From SIG440 sp045586925 (lineage in GTDB: Bacteria > Bacillota > Clostridia > Monoglobales > Monoglobaceae), in assembly GCA_045586925.1 (NCBI GenBank), contig JAZNBG010000020.1, positions 1 through 56,317 of the forward strand: DNA of 56,317 nucleotides, read 5' to 3'. This document shows, one piece after another, positions 39,608-48,600 of the stretch; the first letter of the stretch is position 1; every line of letters begins with the position of its first letter. Both the position numbers and the translations under genes were made by a program. The notes below the pieces were generated by a model that was not told the DNA's origin, ran no database searches, and worked only from the letters and a program-made list of their open reading frames with translations.

Positions 39608-40447
39608 TTGAAAAGATTTATAAAAAACAGATGTGTTTTGGGGTTGGTTATCCTTGTTCTAATACTGAGCGTGGTTATAGGTATTGTCAACGCAACCAAT
39701 CCTGATGTAACCTTTGTTGAAAATGTTGTGCAGGTTGTGGTTACACCTGTTCAAAAACTGTTTACCAATGTGGGAAATGGTGTTTCAGACTTTTTTGGAT
39801 ATTTTTCGAATATTGACAAGTTAAAGGATGAAATAAAGACTTTAAAGAAAGAAAATTCAAAGCTTAAAGAGGATTTAAATAAAAGCGAAATAAGCTCTCG
39901 CGAAAACGAAGAACTGCGTAAATTACTTTCTCTTAAAGAGGCATATCCCGAACTAGAGCTAGAAAGTGCTCAGGTCATTGCCCGAGACCCTTCAAACTGG
40001 TATAACACTTTTACAATTGATAAAGGTGCAGTTGACGGAATTAATGTTAATCAGCCTGTTATTTCTGTTGACAGAACGCTGGTTGGCAGAATAAGTGATG
40101 TGGGTACAACATGGGCGAGGGTTATTACCATAAATGATCCGGGACATTCGGCAGGAGCTGAAATAGTAAGGTCCGGTGAATACGGAATTGTAGAGGGAGA
40201 AGGCTCTGCTGCTGAAGGTGCAAATTGCAGACTGTCATTTGTTTCGAAAAATGCCAACATTATTGTTGGAGATAAGGTTGTTACATCGGGTATGGGAGGA
40301 ATATACCCCAAAGGTCTTACAATAGGCAAGGTTCTTGATATAAGACCTGATGTACAGGGGATTTCGCAATATGCGGTAATCAGCCCTGAGGCAGATATTG
40401 ACAATCTTAAAGCAGTTTTGATTGTTATGAATGATATGAATGAATAA
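39608..40447 (+). CDS. mreC: Rod shape-determining protein MreC
   Basis: 279 residues starting at TTG 39608, 10 nt after GAGAGGAGAT. One N-terminal membrane helix (about 9-28), then a coiled coil (about 65-105, LKDEIKTLKKENSKLKEDLNKSE), then the extracytoplasmic beta domain with VIARDPSNWYNTFTIDKGAVDGI and GIYPKGLTIGKV. It bridges MreB to the PBP2/RodA synthase outside the membrane. Standard position between mreB and mreD. Confidence 0.95.
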   Translation: MKRFIKNRCVLGLVILVLILSVVIGIVNATNPDVTFVENVVQVVVTPVQKLFTNVGNGVSDFFGYFSNIDKLKDEIKTLKKENSKLKEDLNKSEISSRENEELRKLLSLKEAYPELELESAQVIARDPSNWYNTFTIDKGAVDGINVNQPVISVDRTLVGRISDVGTTWARVITINDPGHSAGAEIVRSGEYGIVEGEGSAAEGANCRLSFVSKNANIIVGDKVVTSGMGGIYPKGLTIGKVLDIRPDVQGISQYAVISPEADIDNLKAVLIVMNDMNE

Positions 40448-40459
40448 TTTAAACGGCAC

Positions 40460-40514
40460 ATAGTGTGTTTTTTAATTACTATTTTCAAACAGAAAGGCTA
40501 TGGAAATTATTATG
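40460..40514 (+). repeat. Partial copy of the start-codon-proximal repeat (mreD leader)
   Basis: TTTTTAATTACTATTT followed, after six variable bases, by AGAAAGGCTATGGAAATT matches the 3' 40 bases of copy A before pyrE. The GTGGGC strand is replaced by TCAAAC and only CACA-tag-TGTG remains of the upstream stem, so the pseudoknot is lost. The two in-frame ATGs 12 nt apart (40500 and 40512) are kept. Confidence 0.7.
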
Positions 40515-41021
40515 AAGACAACAATTCATGGGATTTTTCTGCTGATTTTTTCCATACTTCAGGCAACTTGGCTTGACTGTATTGAAATTTTTGGTATAAA
40601 ACCGAATCTTTTTTTGATTTATATACTTGTAATATGCTGTTTTTGCGGCAGGGTAGAAGGTGCCGCAGTAGGCTTTGCTTTTGGTTTTGCTTTGGATATG
40701 CTTGTAGGTCAGGTTTGGGGTATCAATGCACTTCTTGGTATGCTTCTGGGTTTCTGTACAGCCAATTTTTGTGAAAGAGTTCTCAGTGAAAGTAATTTTT
40801 TTATTACATTAGCACTTGTACTGGTGGGTTCGTTGCTGTATGAAACATTTTATTATTCTATTGCCTTTTTACGGTCGGAAAGCAGCAGCTTTTTTCCATC
40901 GCTAATCAAAACAATTATTCCCGAATGTTTATACAATATAGTTGTTTCGGCACCGTTGTATTTTATTGTTAAACATTTTGCAAGATTACTTTACACTGAT
41001 AAGGGTGACGCAATTGGATAA
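40500..41021 (+). CDS. mreD: Rod shape-determining protein MreD
   Basis: 173 residues from ATG 40500, or 169 from ATG 40512 (Met-Lys-Thr-Thr-Ile), the likely native start; the first ATG comes from a repeat remnant. Five or so membrane segments, with the family block LFLIYILVICCFCGRVEGAAVGFAFGFALDMLVG (about 35-68). It completes the MreBCD module. The stop overlaps the PBP2 start by 8 nt. Confidence 0.9.
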   Translation: MEIIMKTTIHGIFLLIFSILQATWLDCIEIFGIKPNLFLIYILVICCFCGRVEGAAVGFAFGFALDMLVGQVWGINALLGMLLGFCTANFCERVLSESNFFITLALVLVGSLLYETFYYSIAFLRSESSSFFPSLIKTIIPECLYNIVVSAPLYFIVKHFARLLYTDKGDAIG

Positions 41022-43050
41022 AAAAGGCTTGAAAGCTCGTTTTATATTAATATTTTGCTTTCTTGCCGTGTTTACGCTGTTGTGCGTGGCACGGCTTTTT
41101 AGCCTGCAAATTATTCATGGCGCCGAATATAAGGAAAAAGCCGAGAATCGTCTTGTTCGTGCTTATCCGATAAAAGCGCCACGTGGCGAAATGCTTGACA
41201 GATTTGGCCGTCCTATGGTTACAAATCGTATGGGCTATTATGTTCAGATTCAGGATGTAAACAGTGACGACAGTTCACTTAACAAAACCATTTATAATTT
41301 GATAAAAATATTTGAAGCTGACAACATTGAATATTTTAATGATTTTCCGGTTACTAACATTCCCTATTCATTTGATTTTTCGTCCAGCGATGACCCTAAA
41401 AAAGCTCTTGCTGACTGGAAGAAGGAGCAGAAATTTAAAGATCGTGACACTGCAGAGGATGTTGTGCATTATTATCTTGAAAAATACGACGTTGCTGAGG
41501 ATTTCAGTCAATCAGATGCCCTGAAAATTATAGGGGTGCGCTATACAATGCAAACAAAGAATTTCAGCGTTATGAATCCATATAACTTTGCAAATAATAT
41601 TGATATGGAAACCGTACAGAAAATAAAAGAAAATTCATTTGCTTTGGGTGGAGTAAGCGTTGAGATAGAGCCTGTACGCGAATATGTAAATGGTAATATG
41701 GCAGCACATATTCTTGGACGTACTGATATTATTTATAAGGAAGAGTATGAAGAACTTAAATCTAAAGGCTACGGAATGAACGATATTATAGGTAAGGACG
41801 GTCTTGAAAAAGTTCTTGAAAGCTATCTTAAAGGCACGGATGGTTATAAGCGTGTCGAACAAACAAAGTCTGGCTCAGTATCGCAGATGTTAAATATCAA
41901 GCCGGCTGAAACAAAGAATTATGCTATTTTGACAATCGATTCTGAATTACAAAAGGTAGCCGAAGAATCTCTTGCAAAAAATATAGAAGCAACACGTGAA
42001 GACAGGGGTATTGACTGTTTTAGCGGTGCGGCTGTCGCTGTTGAGATTGACACGGGAGAAGTTCTGGCTATGGCGTCGTTGCCAAACTACAACCCTGCTG
42101 AATACAGCAAGAATTATACAAAGCTGTTTAATGACTCACGCAATCCCTTGCTTAACCGTGCTCTTGGGGGTGCATATACTCCTGGTTCAACATTTAAGCC
42201 ATTGACGTCAATTGCTGCATTAGAGGAAGGCATTATAACCCCTTCAACCAAAATTGCAGATTTAGGTGTTTATAAATACTATGCTCCGTCATATCAACCC
42301 ACATGCCTTATCTGGAAGAATACCGGCGAAACGCATGGCACTATAAACGTATCTGAAGCAATAGGAGTGTCGTGCAACTATTTCTTTTACGAAGTGGGAA
42401 GACAGCTTGGCATCGGAAAGCTGTCAAACTATGCCAAAGCATTTGGATTGGGTCAGAAAACCGGTATTGAACTTGCGGAAGCTGACGGTATTGTGGCAAG
42501 CGAGGAATTCCGTGAATCCAGAAATATGGAATGGTATCCCGGCGATACTCTTCAGGCGGCTATCGGTCAGTCAGACAATATGTTTACCCCGGCTCAACTT
42601 GCAAGCTATGTAAGCACGATTATAAACAAAGGCACAAGATATTCACTGCATCTTGTTAAGGATGTGCGTAACTACAGCACTGGTGAAATTGTGTATCAAA
42701 ACGAACCTACAGTAATTTCCAAATATGAGATTTCTGACGAAACGCTTGCAGCAGTTAAGGACGGTATGAGGCGTGTTACCGAGGATGGTACTGCAAAAGC
42801 TGTTTTTGAAAATTTTGAAATTCCGGTAGGCGGCAAAACAGGTACTGCCGAAGTCAGCCGTGGAAGTGATACGGTTTTATTTGTTGGTTTTGCTCCTTAT
42901 GATAATCCTAAAATTGCAGTGGCAGTTGTTCTTGAACATGGTGCGACAAGCCGTTATGCAGCACATGTTGCTCGGGATATGTTTGAATATTACCTTGGAC
43001 TTTCGGATGTTGCAGACGAAGTCAGCCCAATGAATACAATTTTAAAATAG
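41014..43050 (+). CDS. mrdA: Penicillin-binding protein 2 (elongation transpeptidase)
   Basis: 678 residues from TTG 41014, preceded by AAGGGTG at 6-nt spacing. The frame is open upstream inside mreD, but nothing supports earlier starts. One N-terminal membrane anchor (LILIFCFLAVFTLLCVARLF region), a dimerisation domain beginning RAYPIKAPRGEMLDRFGRP, and a transpeptidase domain. Active site: TPGSTFK (Ser392, Lys395), SCN (GVSCNYFFYE) and KTG (VGGKTGTAEV). Class B PBP working with RodA and MreBCD in cell elongation. Confidence 0.95.
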   Translation: MDKKGLKARFILIFCFLAVFTLLCVARLFSLQIIHGAEYKEKAENRLVRAYPIKAPRGEMLDRFGRPMVTNRMGYYVQIQDVNSDDSSLNKTIYNLIKIFEADNIEYFNDFPVTNIPYSFDFSSSDDPKKALADWKKEQKFKDRDTAEDVVHYYLEKYDVAEDFSQSDALKIIGVRYTMQTKNFSVMNPYNFANNIDMETVQKIKENSFALGGVSVEIEPVREYVNGNMAAHILGRTDIIYKEEYEELKSKGYGMNDIIGKDGLEKVLESYLKGTDGYKRVEQTKSGSVSQMLNIKPAETKNYAILTIDSELQKVAEESLAKNIEATREDRGIDCFSGAAVAVEIDTGEVLAMASLPNYNPAEYSKNYTKLFNDSRNPLLNRALGGAYTPGSTFKPLTSIAALEEGIITPSTKIADLGVYKYYAPSYQPTCLIWKNTGETHGTINVSEAIGVSCNYFFYEVGRQLGIGKLSNYAKAFGLGQKTGIELAEADGIVASEEFRESRNMEWYPGDTLQAAIGQSDNMFTPAQLASYVSTIINKGTRYSLHLVKDVRNYSTGEIVYQNEPTVISKYEISDETLAAVKDGMRRVTEDGTAKAVFENFEIPVGGKTGTAEVSRGSDTVLFVGFAPYDNPKIAVAVVLEHGATSRYAAHVARDMFEYYLGLSDVADEVSPMNTILK

Positions 43051-43111
43051 TCTAATAAATATAACAAGAAAATTTTATTTGAAGAATTTTTGCAAAAAAG
43101 AAAATAATATT

Positions 43112-43140
43112 TTGACATTTGTGGTATTTTGTGTTAAGAT
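43112..43140 (+). promoter_or_regulatory. Promoter of minD
   Basis: TTGACA (43112-43117), 17 bp, TAAGAT (43135-43140), about 40 nt before the ATG at 43183. Confidence 0.7.
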
Positions 43141-43182
43141 TGTGATGTGTAAGAACGTTGGATTGGATAAGGATGTTTTAAA

Positions 43183-43977
43183 ATGGCAGAGGTAATTGTT
43201 ATAACTTCCGGTAAAGGGGGAGTTGGAAAAACCACAACAACAGCCAATCTTGGCGTCGGGCTTTCAAAACTCGGAAAAAAAGTTTTGTTGATTGATACAG
43301 ACATCGGTCTTAGAAACCTTGATGTGGTTTTAGGACTTGAAAATATAATAGTTTATGATTTGGTTGATGTCGTAAATGGTGTATGCGATCCCCAAAGGGC
43401 TGTTATAAAAGATAAGCGTTTTGATGGACTTTTTCTTATTCCGGCAGCGCAGACTCATGATAAGGATGCTGTTTCTGAGAACCAGATGAAGGAGCTTTGC
43501 GACAAGCTGAGAGATGAATATGATTTCATTCTGATTGACTGCCCTGCAGGTATCGAGCAAGGCTTTAGAAATGCCATTGCAGGTGCCGACAAGGCTTTGG
43601 TTGTTGCAACACCTGATGTTTCATCTGTTCGCGATGCAGACAGAATTGTTGGTTTGCTTGAAGCTTACGGTATTGAAGATCACTATGTTTTAATTAATAA
43701 AATTTGTCCTGATCTTGTTAGCCGTGGTTATATGCTTAGTGTTGATGATATTATCAATATGATTAATATTAACCTGATTGGTGTTGTGGCTGATGATAAG
43801 GAAATAATTATTTCAAACACAAAAGGCGAGCCTGCAGTTATTAACCCAAAATCTCTTGCGGGGCAGGGATACAGAAACATTACCGAAAGGCTTATCGGTA
43901 AAAATATTCCGCTTATGGATTTTGCAGATAAATCCTTATCTGGTCGCCTGAAGAAGTTTTTTAGAAGAAAGAAATAG
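43183..43977 (+). CDS. minD: Septum site-determining protein MinD
   Basis: 264 residues. Deviant Walker A SGKGGVGKTTTTANLG at the N terminus, IDTDIGLRNLDVVLGLEN and LIDCPAGIEQGFRNAIAGAD (switch II). The C terminus ends LSGRLKKFFRRKK, an amphipathic membrane-targeting helix. MinD positions division-site inhibition on the membrane. minC and minE/divIVA are not adjacent here; the next gene is mgsA. It has its own promoter. Confidence 0.95.
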   Translation: MAEVIVITSGKGGVGKTTTTANLGVGLSKLGKKVLLIDTDIGLRNLDVVLGLENIIVYDLVDVVNGVCDPQRAVIKDKRFDGLFLIPAAQTHDKDAVSENQMKELCDKLRDEYDFILIDCPAGIEQGFRNAIAGADKALVVATPDVSSVRDADRIVGLLEAYGIEDHYVLINKICPDLVSRGYMLSVDDIINMININLIGVVADDKEIIISNTKGEPAVINPKSLAGQGYRNITERLIGKNIPLMDFADKSLSGRLKKFFRRKK

Positions 43978-44054
43978 AGGGAAACTCTGTTAATGCATAT
44001 ATTCCCAATAAAAGCAAAATAATGATTTAGTCTGGATTAACGGGAGGTAGAAAA

Positions 44055-44465
44055 GTGAACATAGCTTTAATTGCACACGACAAGAAAAAAGAATTGATGG
44101 TTGATTTTTGTATTGCCTACAAGGCTATTCTCAGCAAACACAATCTTTGTGCTACGGGTACAACCGGTAGTCTTATTATTGAAGCAACTGGTATGGATGT
44201 CAATTTGTTTTTATCAGGTCCTCAGGGCGGTGACCAACAAATCGGTGCCAGAATTGCGTACAATGAGATTGACCTTGTTTTATTTTTCCGCGACCCCCTC
44301 ACCGCTCAGCCTCACGAGCCTGATGTTTCTGCACTTTTCAGGTTATGTGATGTCCACAATATTCCTCTTGCGACAAACAGTGCCACGGCTGAAGTTATGA
44401 TCAGAGGTTTAGAGCGTGGCGACCTTGCATGGCGTGATATTGTTAATCCCAAAATGTCAAGATAA
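44055..44465 (+). CDS. mgsA: Methylglyoxal synthase
   Basis: 136 residues starting at GTG 44055, preceded by GGGAGGTAG. ALIAHDKKKELMVDFC at the N terminus, ATGTTGSLI phosphate-binding loop, LSGPQGGDQQIGARI with the catalytic Asp region, and LFFRDPLTAQPHEPD. It converts dihydroxyacetone phosphate to methylglyoxal. mgsA follows minD by 77 bp and is probably co-transcribed; the minD-mgsA pairing is common in Clostridia. Confidence 0.95.
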   Translation: MNIALIAHDKKKELMVDFCIAYKAILSKHNLCATGTTGSLIIEATGMDVNLFLSGPQGGDQQIGARIAYNEIDLVLFFRDPLTAQPHEPDVSALFRLCDVHNIPLATNSATAEVMIRGLERGDLAWRDIVNPKMSR

Positions 44466-44523
44466 AAAATAATAATTATATACAATTTAGCCGCAGATGC
44501 GGCGGAACGGAGAGGTTTTCGTT

Positions 44524-46200
44524 ATGAAAAAATCAAACGTAATCAAACTTGTTGTGATTCTTCTGGCAATCATTGCAGTTGTTGTCGGTGCAACCACCGT
44601 AAAGACAAATGTAATGGTTGACTGTGGTCTTTGCAGCGAGGCAGGCGAAATCCTTGCAGAATGCGAGGAATGTGGCGGCAAGGGAGTTGTAGAGCCTGCA
44701 AGTAACTATTACGCAACAATAGTTTCACTTCTTCCCCCAATCCTTGCAATAGTTCTTGCACTTGTTACCAAAGAGGTTTATTCATCACTCTTTGCGGGTA
44801 TTGTTATCGCAGCACTTTTTGCTTGCAACTTCAATCCTGTAAGTGCTATGGATGCATTGCTGGGTGAAGGACTTATCGGCGCAGTAGAGGGCACAGCAGG
44901 TATATTTATTTTCCTTGTAGTTTTGGGTATTCTTGTTGCTCTTATCAACAAAGCAGGCGGCAGTGCAGCTTTTGGTGCTTGGGCAGAAAAGAACATTAAG
45001 TCAAGAACAGGCGCAATGCTTGCAACATTTGCTCTGGGTGTGCTTATCTTTATTGATGACTATTTTAACTGTCTGACAGTAGGTTCTGTTATGACACCTG
45101 TTGCTGACCGTCACAAAATTTCAAGAGCAAAGCTTTCATACCTTATTGATGCAACTGCGGCTCCTATTTGTATGATTGCCCCTGTTTCATCCTGGGCTGC
45201 TGCTGTTGCAAGCTATGCTCCGGAGGGTGAAGGTCTTACATTATTCATTAAGGCTATCCCTTATAACTTCTATTCATTGCTCACATTTGTATTTATTATT
45301 GTTCTTTGCGTAAAAAATTGGGATTTTGGTCCTATGAAAATTCATGAGTTTAATGCAATTAACAAGGGTGACTTGTTTACAAGCGGTGAAAGAATTGAAA
45401 ATGACAACATAAAGCTGGAAGCAGGTAAAGCTAAGGTTATCGATCTTGTTCTCCCTGTTGCTGTGCTGATTATACTCAGCGTTCTTGCATTAATTTATGT
45501 TGGTGGATATTTTGCAGGCGAAAGCTTTATCAATGCATTTGCAAATACAGATGCAACCGTTGGTCTTCCCTGGGGTGCGATTATTGCTTTAGTTATTACA
45601 ATCGTATACTTTATGCTTAGAAAACTTATTTCATTCAAGGATGCTATGGAATGTGTTCCCAAGGGATTTATTGCAATGGTACCGCCCATTCTTATCCTTA
45701 CATTTGCGACAGCACTCAAAAACGTAAACAGCCTTATGGGTTATGCTACATATGTTGAAACGCTTCTTGCTGATGCAAGTGCTCTGGCAAATCTGCTTCC
45801 GGCAGTTATCTTTGTTGTTGCTTGTATTCTGGCTTTTGCAACAGGTACATCATGGGGTACATTTGGTATTCTTATCCCAATTGTTACCGTCATTTTTGAA
45901 TCAGGCGACCCATTGCAGATTATCGGTATGTCAGCATGCCTTGCAGGTGCGGTTTGTGGTGACCACTGCTCACCTATTTCGGATACAACCATTATGTCAT
46001 CCGCAGGTGCAAAGTGCGACCATCTTAACCATGTTTCAACACAGTTGCCTTATGCAATTACGGTTGCTGTAATATCATTTGTATCCTTTATCCTTGCAGG
46101 ATATATCCAGAACTGGTATATTGTATTCCCGATTGCAGTAATTCTTACAATTGTAACAATGTATGTAATCAACAAAATTTCTTCTAAGAAGGAAGCGTAA
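44524..46200 (+). CDS. NhaC family Na+/H+ antiporter-like transporter
   Basis: 558 residues from ATG 44524, chosen by GGAGAGG 8 nt upstream. About 11-12 membrane segments. Family blocks are LFIDDYFNCLTVGSVMTPVADRH (about 176-198), KLSYLIDATAAPICMIAPVSSWAAA and CGDHCSPISDTTIMSSAGAKCDH (about 479-501). Between the first two membrane segments is a short Cys-rich loop, CGLCSEAGEILAECEECGGKG (about 38-58), with CxxC pairs like half a DnaJ zinc finger, which is unusual. NhaC-type proteins exchange sodium for protons or carry organic acids; the real substrate is not certain. Confidence 0.88.
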   Translation: MKKSNVIKLVVILLAIIAVVVGATTVKTNVMVDCGLCSEAGEILAECEECGGKGVVEPASNYYATIVSLLPPILAIVLALVTKEVYSSLFAGIVIAALFACNFNPVSAMDALLGEGLIGAVEGTAGIFIFLVVLGILVALINKAGGSAAFGAWAEKNIKSRTGAMLATFALGVLIFIDDYFNCLTVGSVMTPVADRHKISRAKLSYLIDATAAPICMIAPVSSWAAAVASYAPEGEGLTLFIKAIPYNFYSLLTFVFIIVLCVKNWDFGPMKIHEFNAINKGDLFTSGERIENDNIKLEAGKAKVIDLVLPVAVLIILSVLALIYVGGYFAGESFINAFANTDATVGLPWGAIIALVITIVYFMLRKLISFKDAMECVPKGFIAMVPPILILTFATALKNVNSLMGYATYVETLLADASALANLLPAVIFVVACILAFATGTSWGTFGILIPIVTVIFESGDPLQIIGMSACLAGAVCGDHCSPISDTTIMSSAGAKCDHLNHVSTQLPYAITVAVISFVSFILAGYIQNWYIVFPIAVILTIVTMYVINKISSKKEA

Positions 46201-46231
46201 TTAAATATATAAGTTCAGTAAACATAAAATT

Positions 46232-46268
46232 AGCAGAGCATACATAATTAGTGTGCTCTGCTTTATTG
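46232..46268 (+). terminator. Terminator of the antiporter gene
   Basis: AGCAGAGCA (46232-46240) pairs with TGCTCTGCT (46254-46262), followed by TTATTG. Confidence 0.75.
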
Positions 46269-46372
46269 TTTATATAGTAAAAAAACGACAACTTTCTTTC
46301 GAAATATGTATGTTGTATGCATTATGTAAAAATCTACAAAGAGTGAGATGGAGGTATAGACTTCAATTTAAA

Positions 46373-47182
46373 TTATTTTTTCATCATAGCAACATACTTT
46401 TTTGGAGTTACTCCCTTAAGTTTTTTAAAGATAGCAGAAAAGTAACTACTGCTGTTGAACCCGCATTGCGTTGCAATTTGAGTTATAGAATAGTTTGTAT
46501 CTGAAAGTAGTTTTTCTGCGGCAGAGATTCGGGATATGTTAATATATTCGTTAAGACATACGCTTGTTATATTTTTAAAGAGCCTTGACAGATGACAGGA
46601 GCTGACCCCATATTTTTTAGAAAGGCTTTCCAGACTTAAATCGGTGTTATAGTTTTCGCTTATATCCTTTGCAATGCATTGTACTAGTGTAAAGGGTTCG
46701 TTAAGAGTGGTATTTTCTTCGGGACAGTATCTTGAAATAAGGATAAGCAACTGATGAAAATATAATTGCTCCATTTCGGTATATCCGGCTTGCTTTTTCT
46801 TTTCCTCATTTTCAATTTGCTGAAATATGTTTTGAAATAAATGTTGGTTTTCAGGAGGAATTTTCAGTAATTTTTTTGTTTTTAATTGATTGATGTATTT
46901 CTTTCCATCCTCACTGACAAAGGTATCATCAAAAACAAACCGAAGTCTTTCAACATAGGTGTTGTCGCCATTGTCGGTTTTGTGATACACAAATTTGGGG
47001 ATAAAAACCATATCTCCCGGTTCAAGCAAAAAAATCTCATTTCCAATAAAATATTTTGTTCTGCCCTTGACAAGATAATAAAGCTCATGGGTGTCGTGAA
47101 AATGCATATTGGGCATTGTCATAGGCCGGTTGTAAACTCTGCGTTCAAAAAAACAGGAATTTTTGGTACTGTATATTGCCAT
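46373..47182 (-). CDS. AraC family regulator, probably of the uxa operon
   Basis: 269 residues. The N-terminal cupin includes MPNMHFHDTHELYYLVKGRTKYFIGNEIFLLEPGDMVFIP (about 23-62), a typical effector-binding half. The C-terminal domain has LSLESLSKKYGVSSCHLSRLFKNITSVCLNEYI and YSITQIATQCGFNSSSYFSAIFKKLKGVTPKKYV. It is divergent from uxaB with 140 bp between, so it probably activates hexuronate genes in response to a uronate intermediate. Confidence 0.9.
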   Translation of the reverse strand: MAIYSTKNSCFFERRVYNRPMTMPNMHFHDTHELYYLVKGRTKYFIGNEIFLLEPGDMVFIPKFVYHKTDNGDNTYVERLRFVFDDTFVSEDGKKYINQLKTKKLLKIPPENQHLFQNIFQQIENEEKKKQAGYTEMEQLYFHQLLILISRYCPEENTTLNEPFTLVQCIAKDISENYNTDLSLESLSKKYGVSSCHLSRLFKNITSVCLNEYINISRISAAEKLLSDTNYSITQIATQCGFNSSSYFSAIFKKLKGVTPKKYVAMMKK

Positions 47183-47189
47183 TTTATAT

Positions 47190-47271
47190 CACCAAATATA
47201 TTTTATCACAATCATGAAGGAAAAACAACAAAATATTTATGTTTTTATAGAAAACTAGCAATATATTGGTG
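47190..47271. promoter_or_regulatory. Inverted repeats between the AraC gene and uxaB
   Basis: CACCAAATATATT (47190-47202) and AATATATTGGTG (47260-47271) are inverted copies differing by one inserted base, one next to each divergent gene. They are likely operators for the AraC protein. No good -35/-10 pair is visible for uxaB, which fits activator dependence; TATTAT near 47293 may be its -10. Confidence 0.5.
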
Positions 47272-47322
47272 GAAAATATAAGAAAATTGTTTTATTATAG
47301 AGGCATAAAAGGAGGTATAAAT

Positions 47323-48600
47323 ATGACAGAAAAAATAATCCAATTCGGCGAAGGCGGATTTCTTCGTGGATTTGTTGACTGGATAGTACAATTAACCAAC
47401 GAGGCATCGGATTTTGATGCAGGAGTTGTGGTTGTTCAGCCCATAGAGAAGGGTATGTGTGATATGCTTTCAAAACAAAACTGCAAATACACACATATTA
47501 TGCGAGGCTTAAGGAATGGCGAAGAAGTTGTTGATATAAAGAAAATTGATGTGATCTCAAGATGTGTTAAGCCATATAGTGATTTTGAAGGATATTTAAG
47601 TCTTGCAGAAAACCCGGATTTCAGATTTATTGTATCAAATACAACCGAATCAGGCATTGCATATTCAGCAGAAGATACAACTGAAAAAGCACCCAACGTG
47701 TCATTCCCTGCAAAGGTTACATTGCTTCTTAAAAAGCGTTTTGATTTAGGGTTAGGTGGCTTTATTTTTCTTCCCTGTGAGCTTATTGACAAAAACGGTG
47801 AAACCCTTAAAAAATATATTCTTGACTACGCAGAGCTTTGGGGATACGGAGCGGATTTTAAAACTTGGGTTGAGAACGAAAATATCTTCTGCAATACTCT
47901 GGTTGACAGAATTGTTACAGGTTATCCAAAAGACGAAATAATCGAACTTGGCTACGAGGATAATATGCTTAACACAAGCGAACTTTTTCACCTTTGGGTA
48001 ATTGAAGGTCCAAAGAGTATAACAGAAGAATTCCCCTTCGACAAGGCAAACCTTAATATAATTGTAACCGATAATTTAGAGAGATACCGCACAAGAAAGG
48101 TGCGTATATTAAACGGTGCTCATACATCAATGATTCCATATGCAATGCTTGAAGGAATTGAAACTGTTGGCGACTGCATGAAGGACGAGAATATGAGTAG
48201 CTTTGTAAAGAAATGCGTATATGATGAAATTATTCCCACCCTTGACCTGCCCGAAGACGAGCTTAAATCGTATGCAGATGATGTGTTTGAAAGATTTCAG
48301 AATCCCTTTATAAAGCATCTTTGTGCATCAATATCCCTTAACTCGGTAAGTAAGTTCAAGGTAAGAGTTCTGCCTTCTATCTTAGAATACATAAAACGGA
48401 CAGGCAATATGCCCCAGAATCTTATCAAGTCATTTGCTAAACTGATTGAATTCTATAAGACAGATATGCCCAATTATGACGAAAAGGTTATGGAGTTTAT
48501 GAAGAATTCGGATATAAAAGCTATCCTTGCAAATACCGCGCTTTGGGGCAAGGATTTAAGTTTTCTTTATGACGAGGTTATGAAATATGGTAATAAATAA
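47323..48600 (+). CDS. uxaB: Tagaturonate reductase
   Basis: 425 residues from ATG 47323, preceded by AAAGGAGG. The family start IIQFGEGGFLRGFVDWIVQ is a Rossmann NAD-binding motif. IVSNTTESGIAY, PCELIDKNGETLK and VRILNGAHTSMIPYAML follow, the last being the active-site signature of the mannitol dehydrogenase/UxaB superfamily. It reduces D-tagaturonate to D-altronate with NADH in galacturonate breakdown. It overlaps uxaA by 14 bases. Confidence 0.93.
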   Translation: MTEKIIQFGEGGFLRGFVDWIVQLTNEASDFDAGVVVVQPIEKGMCDMLSKQNCKYTHIMRGLRNGEEVVDIKKIDVISRCVKPYSDFEGYLSLAENPDFRFIVSNTTESGIAYSAEDTTEKAPNVSFPAKVTLLLKKRFDLGLGGFIFLPCELIDKNGETLKKYILDYAELWGYGADFKTWVENENIFCNTLVDRIVTGYPKDEIIELGYEDNMLNTSELFHLWVIEGPKSITEEFPFDKANLNIIVTDNLERYRTRKVRILNGAHTSMIPYAMLEGIETVGDCMKDENMSSFVKKCVYDEIIPTLDLPEDELKSYADDVFERFQNPFIKHLCASISLNSVSKFKVRVLPSILEYIKRTGNMPQNLIKSFAKLIEFYKTDMPNYDEKVMEFMKNSDIKAILANTALWGKDLSFLYDEVMKYGNK

